64,000 nucleotides of DNA from an uncultured Ilumatobacter sp. (GCA_905480335.1 CAJQPY010000011.1:1-64000); one strand, 5' to 3'; positions 26,896 to 36,665 are shown, numbered from the stretch's first letter. Numbers and translations: made by a program. The notes: generated by a model not told the origin, from the sequence alone.

Positions 26896-27600
26896 ATGAG
26901 CTTTTGGCCGAATGCTGATCATTGGAGCGTCAAGATTCAGCTTGCCTCTCCGCATCCACGCCTCGAGGTCCTCGCCGATACCGGCGTCGCAATGTTGATC
27001 GATGCGCCCTTTGACGTGCCGCCGTGCGAATACGAGGCGCTCGAGTACATGGACTGGAAGTCCGGTGGCGACACCAACTTCGCGCCTATCGCCACGGCCG
27101 ACGGTGAACTCGACTGTCGCGGCTTCTGGGACAAAGGCAAGACTGACAAGGATGCCGAGTGGACCTCCAACGCCCAAATTGCGCCGAGTATTAAGACCTA
27201 TGTTGATGGCGTCGGTGCGAATTTCGGTCGGGTGCGCACAATCAAGCTTGAGCCGCAGGACCGTGAGGCTGCGATTCGCAGCCTGCACCGAGACGACAAC
27301 AATCGGTTTAATCCCGACGACGAGGGGTGGGTGGTGCGGTCATGGGTGGAGTTGACTGACAACCCTGACAGCTACATGCTGCTGTTCGACAACGACGAGG
27401 ACGGCCTGCCCGATCCGGCGACAGAGATTCGTGTACCGCTGCACAAGGGGGCTCGTTTCGTGGTCGACACGCAGCGTTTATGGCATGTCGTGGTCCACAC
27501 CGGCGACGCCCCGCGCTACGCGTTGATTACAAGCTTCGAGTCTGGACCTGCGCTCGACCAGTTCATCACGGCGAACACGCCGGTCCCGGCCGACACCTGA
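26896..27600 (+). CDS. Putative Fe(II)/2-oxoglutarate-dioxygenase-like hypothetical protein
   Basis: A 234-residue protein with no firm family assignment. A double-stranded beta-helix oxygenase is suggested by an HxD-like LHRDDNN, then the strands WVVRSWVELTDNPDSYMLLFDN and RVPLHKGARFVVDTQRLWHVVVHTG, where a distal histidine and a following arginine (APRYAL) match the order H-x-D...H...R seen in aspartyl/asparaginyl hydroxylase-like enzymes. If so it would hydroxylate an unknown substrate. It stands alone, between the LysM lipoprotein and the convergent mutase gene. The ATG at 26896 follows CTCGGGAC, a poor ribosome site. Confidence 0.55.
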   Translation: MSFWPNADHWSVKIQLASPHPRLEVLADTGVAMLIDAPFDVPPCEYEALEYMDWKSGGDTNFAPIATADGELDCRGFWDKGKTDKDAEWTSNAQIAPSIKTYVDGVGANFGRVRTIKLEPQDREAAIRSLHRDDNNRFNPDDEGWVVRSWVELTDNPDSYMLLFDNDEDGLPDPATEIRVPLHKGARFVVDTQRLWHVVVHTGDAPRYALITSFESGPALDQFITANTPVPADT

Positions 27601-27661
27601 CCGCAACTTCGGTTCCCAACGGAGCGCCGCCGCATTCACGCTCCGGCGCAAGATGAAGCGC

Positions 27662-29647
27662 CTACAGGCAACGGTGCGATGTTGCGATGTCAACGATGTC
27701 CCGCATGATTTTTGCAATCTCAAAATCTTTCGGCGTATAGACACGAGCGATCCCGATCTCAGCCAATCGTGGACGGTCGTCCTCTGGGATGATGCCGCCG
27801 ACGACAACCGGAATATCGACCCCCATCTCTTCCAAATGGTGGAGAACGTCGGGAACTAGTTCGAGGTGAGACCCCGAAAGAATCGAGAGTCCGATCACGT
27901 CCGGGTCCTCGTCGCGCGCCGACGCCGCGATTTGTTCTGGCGTAAGCCGAATCCCAGAGTAGACGACTTCCATTCCCGAGTCGCGCGCTGCAACAGCGAT
28001 TTGCTCCGCTCCCGACGAGTGCCCGTCGAGACCCGGCTTCGCCACGAGAAACTTAGGTGGGCCGCCTGTGATCGACTTCACATAGTCGGCAACCTCGCTG
28101 AGACCGGCTGCCGATGCTGTGGCGCCGCCGACTCCCGTTGGCGCTCGATACTCGCCCAACACCTCGCGCATCACCGTGCCCCATTCACCGGTCGTTCCCC
28201 CGGCCTTTGCCAGTGCGATCGACGGAGGCATCACGTTGTTGCCCTCGATCGCAACGCGGCGCAGATCATCAAGAGCAGCATCAACTGCTGCCTGGTCACG
28301 GCTTGACCGCCATGACGCGAGCTCGTCGATCGCTTGCTGCTCGACCGCATGATCGACCTTCATGATGTTGTTATCGCCGCCCAGCGGAGACTCGGCGGTC
28401 TCGGTGAAGTCGTTGACACCAATCACCTTCTGTTCTCCCGATTCGATTCGCCTTGTTCGTGCCGCCATGGACGACACGAGTCGAGACTTCAGTGTTTCGA
28501 CTGCTTCGAATGCGCCGCCGAGCGACAACACGTCGTTGAGCTCGGCTTGTGCAGCTTTTCGTAGTTCGGACGTGCGCCCCTCAATCACCACCGACCCCTC
28601 GAATAGGTCACCGTATTCGAGAAGATCGGTCTCGAACGCGAGGACCTGCTGCATTCGAAGCGACCACTGTTGATCCCACGGCCGGGGGAGACCAAGGGCC
28701 TCGTTCCATGCTGGGAGTTGGACCGAGCGGGCGCGGGCATCTCTCGACAATGTAACGGCGAGCATCTCGAGCACGATCCGCTGCACGTTGTTCTCCGGCT
28801 GGGCTTCGGTCAGCCCGAGCGAGTTGACCTGCACTCCGTAGCGAAAGCGCAACGCTTTCGGGTCGGTCACGCCGTAGCGGTCACGGCCGATTTCGGACCA
28901 CATCTCAGTCATTGCCCGCAGCTTGCAGATCTCCTCAACGAAGCGGATCCCGGCGTTGACGAAGAAAGAAATCGACCCGAAGACCTGTGAGAACTTCTCG
29001 TCGCTGACCTGGCCCGACTCCTTCACCGCGTCGAGAACGCCGAGCGCAGTTGCGAACGAGTAAGCGATCTCCTGGACAGGCGTCGCCCCGACCTCCTGGA
29101 GGTGGTACGAGCAGACATTCATCGGGTTCCACTTGGGTGCGTGCTCGGCGCACCATGCAACCATGTCGACGATCAATCGCCGGGACTCGTTCGGCGGAAA
29201 GATGTAGGTGCCTCGTGACAGGTATTCCTTCACGATGTCGTTCTGCGTCGTGCCGCGCAACTCGGCAGTCGACGTGCCCTGCTCCTCGGCATTGGCGGCG
29301 TAAAGCGCCAATAACCATGCCGCAGTGGCGTTGATCGTCATTGACGTGTTCATTTGTCCCGGAGGGATCTGGTCGAGCAGCGTCCGCATGTCGCCGATGT
29401 GGGCAACCGGTACACCGACTTTGCCAACCTCGCCCTTCGACATCGGGTCGTCGGAGTCGTAGCCGGTCTGCGTCGGCAGGTCAAACGCAATCGACAGCCC
29501 CGTCTGTCCCTTCGCGAGGTTGGTCCGATACAGCTCGTTTGAGGCTGCGGCGGTCGAGTGTCCCGAATACGTTCGCATCATCCACGGGCGATCGCGTTCA
29601 CGCGGTTCTGGGATATCGGGGGACGTCACGGTCGCCGGATCGCTCAT
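27662..29647 (-). CDS. Ethylmalonyl-CoA mutase (MeaA-type, B12-dependent)
   Basis: Adenosylcobalamin-dependent mutase of about 661 residues with both parts in one chain. The catalytic barrel has MRTYSGHSTAAASN, GLSIAFDLPTQTGYDSDD and VNSLGLTEAQPENN. The C-terminal cobalamin domain has KPGLDGHSSGAEQIAV, whose histidine coordinates cobalt. These segments match ethylmalonyl-CoA mutase/MeaA closely as I recall them, rather than methylmalonyl-CoA mutase, and support a role in the ethylmalonyl-CoA pathway for acetyl-CoA assimilation. Crotonyl-CoA carboxylase/reductase is not in the window. I start at ATG 29647 (MSDPATV); the 42 extra residues in the track look non-coding. Confidence 0.83.
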   Translation of the reverse strand: MSDPATVTSPDIPEPRERDRPWMMRTYSGHSTAAASNELYRTNLAKGQTGLSIAFDLPTQTGYDSDDPMSKGEVGKVGVPVAHIGDMRTLLDQIPPGQMNTSMTINATAAWLLALYAANAEEQGTSTAELRGTTQNDIVKEYLSRGTYIFPPNESRRLIVDMVAWCAEHAPKWNPMNVCSYHLQEVGATPVQEIAYSFATALGVLDAVKESGQVSDEKFSQVFGSISFFVNAGIRFVEEICKLRAMTEMWSEIGRDRYGVTDPKALRFRYGVQVNSLGLTEAQPENNVQRIVLEMLAVTLSRDARARSVQLPAWNEALGLPRPWDQQWSLRMQQVLAFETDLLEYGDLFEGSVVIEGRTSELRKAAQAELNDVLSLGGAFEAVETLKSRLVSSMAARTRRIESGEQKVIGVNDFTETAESPLGGDNNIMKVDHAVEQQAIDELASWRSSRDQAAVDAALDDLRRVAIEGNNVMPPSIALAKAGGTTGEWGTVMREVLGEYRAPTGVGGATASAAGLSEVADYVKSITGGPPKFLVAKPGLDGHSSGAEQIAVAARDSGMEVVYSGIRLTPEQIAASARDEDPDVIGLSILSGSHLELVPDVLHHLEEMGVDIPVVVGGIIPEDDRPRLAEIGIARVYTPKDFEIAKIMRDIVDIATSHRCL

Positions 29648-29908
29648 GTCGAAAGTCTTGTCGGCGTCGAACCGTTCACCAAACGGACGTGACGTGACAT
29701 CGGCACGAATTCCACGTTGGGGCAAGTAAGTAGCGACGGAATGTGCGACCAACGGGTCGTTTGAGCCCCCCACCGCAGCATTCTGGGATCACCCGCAACT
29801 GAGTACAAGCCAGCAGAAATGCTCGAGCCCTTCGGCGCTGAGGCCGAAGCATTGGCTGTTGCCGGAACGTACCGGTGGAACTCGAGTTCCCAAGAGCGGC
29901 TTGGGCGC

Positions 29909-30772
29909 TCACCTTCGTAGCTCGTCTTCAGGACGCAGATTTTCCGTGGCGGTAACCGTCCGGTCGGACGGCGGGTTGATCGGCAAAGCATGAGAAGGCG
30001 CGATGGGTCGCAGAGCCGGTGCTCCCTCAGTCTTTTTGATCTTGGTCTGGTAGCCGATCTTCGCGTCAGACGTCGCCCGTGCGAGTGCCTGGAGGTAGTC
30101 GACTCGTGGCATCTCGGTGACGCCGAGCGACGCAAGATGGGGGGTGGCCCACTGGACGTCGATGAGCGCAACGTCGGTCGCGTAAAGCCAGTCGACGAGT
30201 CCGACCAATGCAACTTTTGACGCGTCGGTGGCGTGATGGAACATTGCCTCGCCAGCGAATAATCCCCCGATCCGCACGCCGTACACGCCGCCGACCAGGA
30301 TCCCGTTTTCATCGAGCACCTCCACCGAGTGCGCCCATCCAAGGTCAAACAAGCGGACATACGCCTGGATGATGTCATCATTGATCCAGTGGCCCTCGCG
30401 GTTTGGGTCTCCGCATGCTCGCATCACTGACTCAAACGCAGTGTCGCGACGCGTCTCGAAGCGTCGACAACTCCGCCGGAGCGATCGGCTCACGTGAAGT
30501 CCATCGAGGGGAAGGACCCCACGAGGATCGGGTGAGTACCAGGCGATTTTGCTGCGTCGCCGGTCGGGATGGATTGGCATCGGGAACAGGCCCGTCCGGT
30601 AGGCCGCAAGCAGGGTCCCGGGTTCGAGGTCGGCTCCGACCGCTATGACATCGTTCCCGGCCTCGGCCTCGGCCGGGTCGGGCATGATGAACCTGGACGG
30701 GGCCGGCCAGACGGGTGGACGGGTCGGGCCCATGAGGGTCAGTTCATCAAAGTTGTCCCCGAGTTGTCGCAT
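29909..30772 (-). CDS. aat: Leucyl/phenylalanyl-tRNA--protein transferase
   Basis: Adds Leu or Phe to proteins with N-terminal Arg or Lys, marking them for ClpS/ClpAP-type degradation. Family landmarks are AAYRTGLFPMPI, the long WYSPDPRGVLPLDGLHVSRSLRRS, AHSVEVLDENG, and FAGEAMFHHATDASKVALV. The usual length is about 230, so the 287 here include an N-terminal extension and a C-terminal tail of low similarity. ATG 30733 (MGPTRPPVW) is an alternative start. It follows the 3-hydroxyacyl-CoA dehydrogenase by 21 bases and is probably co-transcribed. Confidence 0.88.
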   Translation of the reverse strand: MRQLGDNFDELTLMGPTRPPVWPAPSRFIMPDPAEAEAGNDVIAVGADLEPGTLLAAYRTGLFPMPIHPDRRRSKIAWYSPDPRGVLPLDGLHVSRSLRRSCRRFETRRDTAFESVMRACGDPNREGHWINDDIIQAYVRLFDLGWAHSVEVLDENGILVGGVYGVRIGGLFAGEAMFHHATDASKVALVGLVDWLYATDVALIDVQWATPHLASLGVTEMPRVDYLQALARATSDAKIGYQTKIKKTEGAPALRPIAPSHALPINPPSDRTVTATENLRPEDELRR

Positions 30773-30793
30773 CGGATGCGCGAGCCGCAGCGA

Positions 30794-31678
30794 TTAGTAC
30801 GCAAGGAAGCCGCGTCCCGACTTTCGACCGAGCTGTCCGGCTGCGACCTTGCGCTTTAACGAGGTCGCTGCCGCGAAGTTTGCATCGCCGAACTCCTCGT
30901 GGAGAGCGTCGAGAATCGCAAGTGACGTATCGAGTCCGACGAGATCAAGGAGTGCGAACGGGCCCATCGGGAAATTGCAACCGCCCTGCATCGCCGTGTC
31001 GATGTCAACAATGGAGGCGGTGCCCTGCTCCCACATCTTGATGGCGTTGTTTAAGTAGGGGAAGAGTAGAGCGTTTACGATGAAGCCCGCTCGGTCGACG
31101 ACTTCCACAGCGTCTTTCCCGCACGAGGCGGCGAAATCGAGCGCAGAGGCAATCGTGTCGTCGGAGGCCGTGAGCGGGCGGATTACCTCGACTAACTTCA
31201 TCATCGGTGCCGGATTGAAGAAGTGGATGCCGCAGACGCGGTCGGGACGTCCCGTTGCCATTGCAATTTCGACAACGGGCAGCGTCGAGGTGTTGGTGGC
31301 GAGGAGGGCGTTGGGGGCAACCACAGTGTCGAGAACAGCGAAAACGGCCTTCTTGACGTCGATGTCCTCGATCACCGACTCGATTACCAGGTCGCAGTGG
31401 GCGAAGTCAGCAAGCTCGTCGGTGCCGGAGATCCTGGCGAGAATGGCATTGCACTGGTCAGCCTCGAGGCGGCCTTTGTCGACCTGGCGGGCGAGGCCCG
31501 CTGCAACGTTGGCGATTGTGGCGTCGGCGGTTGCCTTCGATCGTGAGCGAAGGATCACGGTGCGCCCGGAGCGTGCCGCTACCTCCACAAGGCCGGCACC
31601 CATGATTCCCGATCCGACGATGCCGACGGTGTTGACTGTGCGGACGGTGGGTTGTGTGGCGGTGTCGTCACTGCTCAT
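30794..31678 (-). CDS. 3-hydroxyacyl-CoA (3-hydroxybutyryl-CoA) dehydrogenase
   Basis: NAD(P)-dependent oxidoreductase of 294 residues. The Rossmann motif VGIVGSGIMGAGLVEVAAR begins near residue 18, the catalytic histidine is in VCGIHFFNPAPMMKLVEVI, and the C-terminal helical domain includes GGCNFPMGPFALLDLVGLD. The size is that of PaaH/Hbd enzymes acting on acetoacetyl-CoA/3-hydroxybutyryl-CoA, which would feed beta-oxidation or the ethylmalonyl-CoA pathway with the mutase nearby. It is first in a minus-strand pair with aat, and divergent from mrpA with 109 bases between the starts. Confidence 0.9.
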   Translation of the reverse strand: MSSDDTATQPTVRTVNTVGIVGSGIMGAGLVEVAARSGRTVILRSRSKATADATIANVAAGLARQVDKGRLEADQCNAILARISGTDELADFAHCDLVIESVIEDIDVKKAVFAVLDTVVAPNALLATNTSTLPVVEIAMATGRPDRVCGIHFFNPAPMMKLVEVIRPLTASDDTIASALDFAASCGKDAVEVVDRAGFIVNALLFPYLNNAIKMWEQGTASIVDIDTAMQGGCNFPMGPFALLDLVGLDTSLAILDALHEEFGDANFAAATSLKRKVAAGQLGRKSGRGFLAY

Positions 31679-31787
31679 GCTCCTACGTTAGTTACCGGTT
31701 GGTAGCTTTCGCCAAAATCGTCGGTGAGTCCGCATCGAACACGGCCGGTCGAACCGGTACCCCGTATCGTAGAGATCCTCGCCCTCC

Positions 31788-34181
31788 ATGTTTTTGCTGC
31801 TCCTCATCCACCTGCTGATCGGCATCGCGATTCTGCTGTCGGGCGACCGTCTCGGGCGCCGCGCGTTTGTCGTCGCTGCGCTCGCGCCGTTGGCAACGCT
31901 CATGTGGGCTGCAACGCAATGGTCGACGGTTGTCGGGAATCCGAGCGAGTTCGATGAACTGAGCCATGCATCGTCCGCTGGAGCACAGTTCGAGTCCGTC
32001 AGGTGGATCAGCGACCTCGACCTCGACCTGTACCTCCGCTTTGACGCCTTCGCGCTCATAATGACGCTGCTGGTGTCGGGCATTGGTCTGCTCGTTTGCA
32101 TTTACTCGGTTGGGTACTTCTCTCACATCAAGCCGGGGCAGAGCCGCCTCGCCGGGTTGATGACCCTGTTTGCCGCAGCGATGTTGGGCATTGTCTGGGC
32201 AGACCATCTCATTGCTCTGTTTATTGCCTGGGAACTCACGTCGATCACTAGCTACCTGCTGATCGGCAACGACGACCGCAACCCGCGTGCGCGGGCGGCA
32301 GCGCTGCAGGCGATATTCATCACCGGCGCCGGTGGACTCGCGTTGCTGCTCGGCTTAGTTATCATCGGCCAGAGCGCCGGTACGTACCGGCTGTCCGAGC
32401 TGATCAACTCGCCCCCGTCCGGTAGTGCAGTCGCAGCCGCGCTCGTCTGTATCCTGTTGGGCGCATTCACCAAGTCGGCGCAGGCACCTTTCAGCAGCTG
32501 GCTACCCGGTGCCATGGTGGCCCCCACCCCGATCAGTGCGTACCTTCACTCGGCAACGATGGTGAAGGCGGGCGTGTACCTCGTCGCACGTCTTTCGCCG
32601 ATCGTGGCGAACACTGGACACTGGCGATTGTTCGTGCTGGTTGTGGGTTCGGCGACGATGCTCATCGGGGGACTGCGTGCGATGCGTCAGCGTGACCTCA
32701 AGCTGCTGCTCGCGTACGGAACGGTCAGCCAGCTTGGCTTCATGATGTTGCTTGTCGGGACGGGCGAGTACAAGATCGCACAGGCCGGCATCGTGCTGCT
32801 GCTCGCGCACGGAGCCTTCAAGGCGACGCTGTTCATGCTCGTCGGGATCATCGACCATCAGGTGGGGACCCGCCACATCCGTGAGCTGCATGGGTTTGGC
32901 AACGGGTGGATGCCCGTGAAGGCCATGGCTGTGATCGGTGCTGCGTCGATGGCCGGAATGCCTCCGCTGCTTGGTTTCGTTGCTAAGGAGAAGGCGATCG
33001 ACGCCTATCTCGAGTACGGCGATTTCGCCGGTTCCTCTGCGACGCTCGTGGTGATCATCGCCGGGTCGGTGCTTACATTTGCTTACTCCGCTCGGTTTGT
33101 GCTCGGTGTGTTCGGTGCTTACGGCACCCCTGACCATGAAGTTCACAGTCGATCCGCTCCGGCCCCTTCGGCGATCTTCGTTGCACCCGCAGCGGTGCTC
33201 ACGGTGCTAACCGTGATGGTGGGTCTCTTCCCGGTAGCTATCAGTGATCTGACCAAAGCTGCGCTGCTTAGCCTTGATCCTGACGCATCGCCGTCGACGG
33301 TCAAGCTGTGGGCGGGATTCAACGCGGCGTTCGTGATTTCGCTCGGGATCATTGCGACCGGCACCCTGCTCGTGATCTTCCGTCGTCCGGTCAGCCGATT
33401 CCAGACTGCGTGCGCACAGCCGCTTCGAGCGCTGCCGTCGAGCGGCGACGTGTACGGCGGGACCATTCGGGCGATCGATTGGATAGCGAGAAGGGTCACC
33501 CGGACTGTGCAGAGCGGATCGTTGCCGGCATACCTGTTGGTGATCCTGACGACGGTCGTCGTGCTCCCTGTGATCCCGATGCTGGCCAATTTCGGTGACC
33601 TCCCGAAGTGGATCGAGAATCCCATCCATGTTCCGATTGTCGCAATCATCATCGGATCGGCGATCGGCGCGGCGTTGATCCGGCGTCGTATCGCCGCAGT
33701 GGTCATGCTCGGTGCTGTTGGATTCGCAATGGCGGCGCTCTACGAGACTCAGGGTGCGCCGGACCTTGCGCTCACCCAGTTCGCGATCGAGACCCTCGGC
33801 ACGGTGCTGTTCGTTCTCGTGCTGCGGTTCCTTCCGACCCGCTTCATTGACCTCGCGCCCGCAGTCGTACGTCCACTTCGTCTTGCGGTGTCTTTTCTCG
33901 TCGGGGCGTCGATCTTCGTCTTTGCGATTGCGTCGACGAACGCACGTGACGATGTCGCCGAGGAGTCGATTTCCGTCGAGATGATCGCACGTTCCAAGCC
34001 TGATGGGGACGGTAAAAACGTCGTCAATGTGATCCTCGTCGATTTCCGCGGCGTCGACACGATGGGGGAGATCACCGTTCTGGTGGTGGCCGCCGTCGGT
34101 GCGGTCGCACTTGCTCGTGGAAGCAGACGCAACGACGAAGAATTAGCGGATCTTGAGCGCACAGAGGAGCCGGTGTCGTGA
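31788..34181 (+). CDS. mrpA: Na+/H+ antiporter subunit A
   Basis: Largest Mrp subunit, 797 residues, homologous to NuoL. It has many membrane helices and conserved segments such as LIALFIAWELTSITSYLLIG and SWLPGAMVAPTPISAYLHSATMVKAG, with the buried lysine and histidines of the proton path. The C-terminal region after about residue 640 adds the DUF4040 and MrpB-like parts (GVDTMGEITVLVVAAVGAVAL), as in full-length MrpA. It exports Na+ in exchange for protons, supporting pH and salt homeostasis. It begins the seven-gene operon, and its stop overlaps mrpB by 4 bases (GTGA). Confidence 0.95.
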   Translation: MFLLLLIHLLIGIAILLSGDRLGRRAFVVAALAPLATLMWAATQWSTVVGNPSEFDELSHASSAGAQFESVRWISDLDLDLYLRFDAFALIMTLLVSGIGLLVCIYSVGYFSHIKPGQSRLAGLMTLFAAAMLGIVWADHLIALFIAWELTSITSYLLIGNDDRNPRARAAALQAIFITGAGGLALLLGLVIIGQSAGTYRLSELINSPPSGSAVAAALVCILLGAFTKSAQAPFSSWLPGAMVAPTPISAYLHSATMVKAGVYLVARLSPIVANTGHWRLFVLVVGSATMLIGGLRAMRQRDLKLLLAYGTVSQLGFMMLLVGTGEYKIAQAGIVLLLAHGAFKATLFMLVGIIDHQVGTRHIRELHGFGNGWMPVKAMAVIGAASMAGMPPLLGFVAKEKAIDAYLEYGDFAGSSATLVVIIAGSVLTFAYSARFVLGVFGAYGTPDHEVHSRSAPAPSAIFVAPAAVLTVLTVMVGLFPVAISDLTKAALLSLDPDASPSTVKLWAGFNAAFVISLGIIATGTLLVIFRRPVSRFQTACAQPLRALPSSGDVYGGTIRAIDWIARRVTRTVQSGSLPAYLLVILTTVVVLPVIPMLANFGDLPKWIENPIHVPIVAIIIGSAIGAALIRRRIAAVVMLGAVGFAMAALYETQGAPDLALTQFAIETLGTVLFVLVLRFLPTRFIDLAPAVVRPLRLAVSFLVGASIFVFAIASTNARDDVAEESISVEMIARSKPDGDGKNVVNVILVDFRGVDTMGEITVLVVAAVGAVALARGSRRNDEELADLERTEEPVS

Positions 34182-34738
34182 GGCGGTCGCTCGTCCTCGA
34201 CGTCTCGGTGCGGCTGCTCTACCCGTCGATCATCGTTCTGTCCCTCTACTTCCTGTTCTCAGGACACAACCAGCCCGGGGGCGGCTTCGTCGGAGGCCTG
34301 GCCGCATCGGCTGCGGTCTCGCTGCGCTACGTCACGGGCGGCCTCGAGGCCGTGCGTCGATCATTTCGCTCCGAACCGCCGACGATTTTGGGCGCCGGGC
34401 TTGCGCTTTCCGTCGGAACGGCCGTTTTCCCGATGCTGCTCGGTGGGGCGATCCTTGAACACGCCACGCTGGAACTGCATCCACCGGTGCTCGGCGATAT
34501 CAAGGTCACCTCGGCGTTGCCCTTTGACGTGGGTGTCTACTTGGTGGTGATTGGACTCATCCTGATGGTCTTTGAGGCTTTCGGTGATGATCGCGATGAC
34601 GAAATGGAGATGGTCGAAGCGCCGACGGTGCCCGCCACCTCTGTGCGCGAGGAGTACCGAGCATTAACGCAGCACACGTCGTCGAGCACTCAGCACGCCG
34701 CTGCGAGCGCGCGGCTCGAAGAGAACGAGACATCATGA
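34178..34738 (+). CDS. mrpB: Na+/H+ antiporter subunit B
   Basis: Membrane subunit of 186 residues with the MnhB/MrpB signature FLFSGHNQPGGGFVGGL early in the chain and about four helices. A hydrophilic C-terminal tail rich in Glu, Ser and Gln (about residues 145-186) goes beyond the family core. GTG 34178 overlaps the mrpA stop and its own stop overlaps mrpC. It contributes to the proton/sodium channel in the complex. Confidence 0.93.
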   Translation: MRRSLVLDVSVRLLYPSIIVLSLYFLFSGHNQPGGGFVGGLAASAAVSLRYVTGGLEAVRRSFRSEPPTILGAGLALSVGTAVFPMLLGGAILEHATLELHPPVLGDIKVTSALPFDVGVYLVVIGLILMVFEAFGDDRDDEMEMVEAPTVPATSVREEYRALTQHTSSSTQHAAASARLEENETS

Positions 34739-35169
34739 GTGTGCTTCTTGCGTTTACGGCAGCGACACTGTTCTCGCTCGGCACGTGGTTGCTGCTCCAA
34801 CGGCGTCTGACCCGCATCGTGATCGGTATCGGTCTGATCGGACATGGAACCAATATCTTGCTGATCACGTCAGGTGGTGGTGGGGGGATCCCGCCGGTCA
34901 TTGGAAAGGGTGACAAAGGGGACTTCGCAGATCCGCTCCCTCAGGCGCTCGCCCTGACAGCGATCGTCATCACGTTCGGTGTCACCGCATTTCTACTTGC
35001 GATGGCGTACCGCAGCTGGCAGCTCACTCACGATGACGTGGTTGCAGACGACCGGGAAGACCGCCTGATCGCAGCCAGCCGGCGAACTGACAGCGACGTT
35101 GCCGATGTGGAGGCAGCCGAACGGGCACACATCACCGACTCCTCAGGCGACGAGGAGGATCAGTTGTGA
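34735..35169 (+). CDS. mrpC: Na+/H+ antiporter subunit C
   Basis: NuoK-like subunit of 144 residues with three predicted helices. LIGHGTNILLITSG and ADPLPQALALTAIVITFGVTAF match the MrpC family. An acidic C-terminal tail (about residues 105-144) is extra. Overlaps of 4 bases with mrpB and mrpD show tight coupling and fixed stoichiometry. Confidence 0.93.
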   Translation: MSVLLAFTAATLFSLGTWLLLQRRLTRIVIGIGLIGHGTNILLITSGGGGGIPPVIGKGDKGDFADPLPQALALTAIVITFGVTAFLLAMAYRSWQLTHDDVVADDREDRLIAASRRTDSDVADVEAAERAHITDSSGDEEDQL

Positions 35170-36665
35170 ACAGCGCGCTCGTCCCTCTGCCGATCGTCAT
35201 TCCGTTGCTCGCTGCAGCGCTCGCAGTGATTTTCGTACGCTTCCATATCGTTCAGCGAGCTATAGCGCTGTCTGCGCTCATTGGATCGGTTGGCGTTTCG
35301 ATTGCGCTGCTCGTACAGGTCGAGGAACACGATGTGGTGAAGATGGACGCGGGCGGCTGGGCTGCTCCCCTTGGCATCACCTACGTCGTCGACCGCTTGT
35401 CGGCGATCATGTTGGTCACATCGTCGCTGATGCTGTTGATCGTCTTGATCTACGCAATCGGCCAGCGCGGTGTCGAAGACAACCATCTGGCCTTCGACGC
35501 GGTCTACCTCGTGCTCGCCGCAGGCGTTGCGGCCAGTTTCGTGACCGGCGACATGTTCAACCTCTTCGTAGCGTTTGAGATGATGCTTGCCGCAAGTTTC
35601 GTTTTGCTGACGTTGGGCGGGCGAGCCGATCAAGTGCGTGGAGGGATGACGTACGTGGTGATCAGCCTGGTGGCGTCGGCGATGTTCATCACAGCGCTCG
35701 CATTGCTCTACGCATCGACGGGCACTATCAACATGGCCGACCTCGCTCAGCGCATCCCCGAACTGTCGTCCGGTGTTCGGACTGGGTTCTCGTTGCTGCT
35801 GATTCTCGTGTTCGGTGTCAAGGCGGGCTTGTTCCCACTTTTCTTCTGGCTCCCGGACAGCTACCCCACCGCCCCCGGACCCGTCACGGCGATCTTCGCC
35901 GGATTACTCACCAAGGTGGGGGTCTACGCAATTATTCGGACGCAAACGTTGCTCTTCCCGCCCGATTCCCAACAGGGAACTGTGCTGTTGATCATCGGTG
36001 GGCTGACGATGGCGGTGGGGGCCCTCGGGGCGCTTGCACAAGACGATCTCAAGCGGTTGCTGTCGTTCCACATCGTCGGTCAGATCGGCTTCATGATCTT
36101 CGGTCTCGGTCTGTTTACCGTCGCCGGTATCAGCGCTGTGGTGTTCTACATCGTCCAGACGATCCTCGTGAAGACCAACTTGTTCCTCGTGGCGGGGCTT
36201 ATCGACCGGCACACAGGTAGCAGCCGCATCTCTCGCGTGGGTGGAGTCGTCCGCAGCGCGCCGATTATTGCGGTCTTTTTTGCTGTCCCAGCGCTGTCGC
36301 TCGCCGGGTTGCCTCCGTCCTCTGGATTCGCGGGCAAGTTCGCGCTCATCAACGCCGGCGTGATGTCATCCCAATGGGCGATCGTCACCGTTGCTTTGAT
36401 CGTCAGCCTGCTCACCTTGTTCTCGATGACCAAGATCTGGGCCGGCGTGTTCTGGGGTGAGCCCGAGTCGGCCACACCGCTTGCGGAAGGGCGAACGAAT
36501 GGAGGTCCGCCATTGATGGTCCTCGCCACAGGGCTGACCGTTGCGCTATCGATTTCTTTCGTGGTGTTTGCGGGTCCGATGTTCGAATTGGCAGAGCGGG
36601 CGGGCGACGACCTCATGAATCCGTCGGCATACATCAACGCCGTGCTCGGAGGTGGGGGCTCATGA
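35166..36665 (+). CDS. mrpD: Na+/H+ antiporter subunit D
   Basis: NuoN/NuoM-like subunit of 499 residues with about 14 helices. The family segment GDMFNLFVAFEMMLAASF, with the conserved glutamate, and the lysine in FGVKAGLFPLFFWLPDSYPTA are visible, as is LLTKVGVYAIIRTQT. It is one of the two large ion-translocating subunits. GTG 35166 overlaps the mrpC stop and its own stop overlaps mrpE. Confidence 0.95.
   Translation: MNSALVPLPIVIPLLAAALAVIFVRFHIVQRAIALSALIGSVGVSIALLVQVEEHDVVKMDAGGWAAPLGITYVVDRLSAIMLVTSSLMLLIVLIYAIGQRGVEDNHLAFDAVYLVLAAGVAASFVTGDMFNLFVAFEMMLAASFVLLTLGGRADQVRGGMTYVVISLVASAMFITALALLYASTGTINMADLAQRIPELSSGVRTGFSLLLILVFGVKAGLFPLFFWLPDSYPTAPGPVTAIFAGLLTKVGVYAIIRTQTLLFPPDSQQGTVLLIIGGLTMAVGALGALAQDDLKRLLSFHIVGQIGFMIFGLGLFTVAGISAVVFYIVQTILVKTNLFLVAGLIDRHTGSSRISRVGGVVRSAPIIAVFFAVPALSLAGLPPSSGFAGKFALINAGVMSSQWAIVTVALIVSLLTLFSMTKIWAGVFWGEPESATPLAEGRTNGGPPLMVLATGLTVALSISFVVFAGPMFELAERAGDDLMNPSAYINAVLGGGGS

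Noticed and set aside
29644-30381. 245-residue minus ORF between the mutase and aat
   Set aside because: It overlaps aat in another frame and shows no family motif; rich in Arg/Ser/Thr as shadows are.
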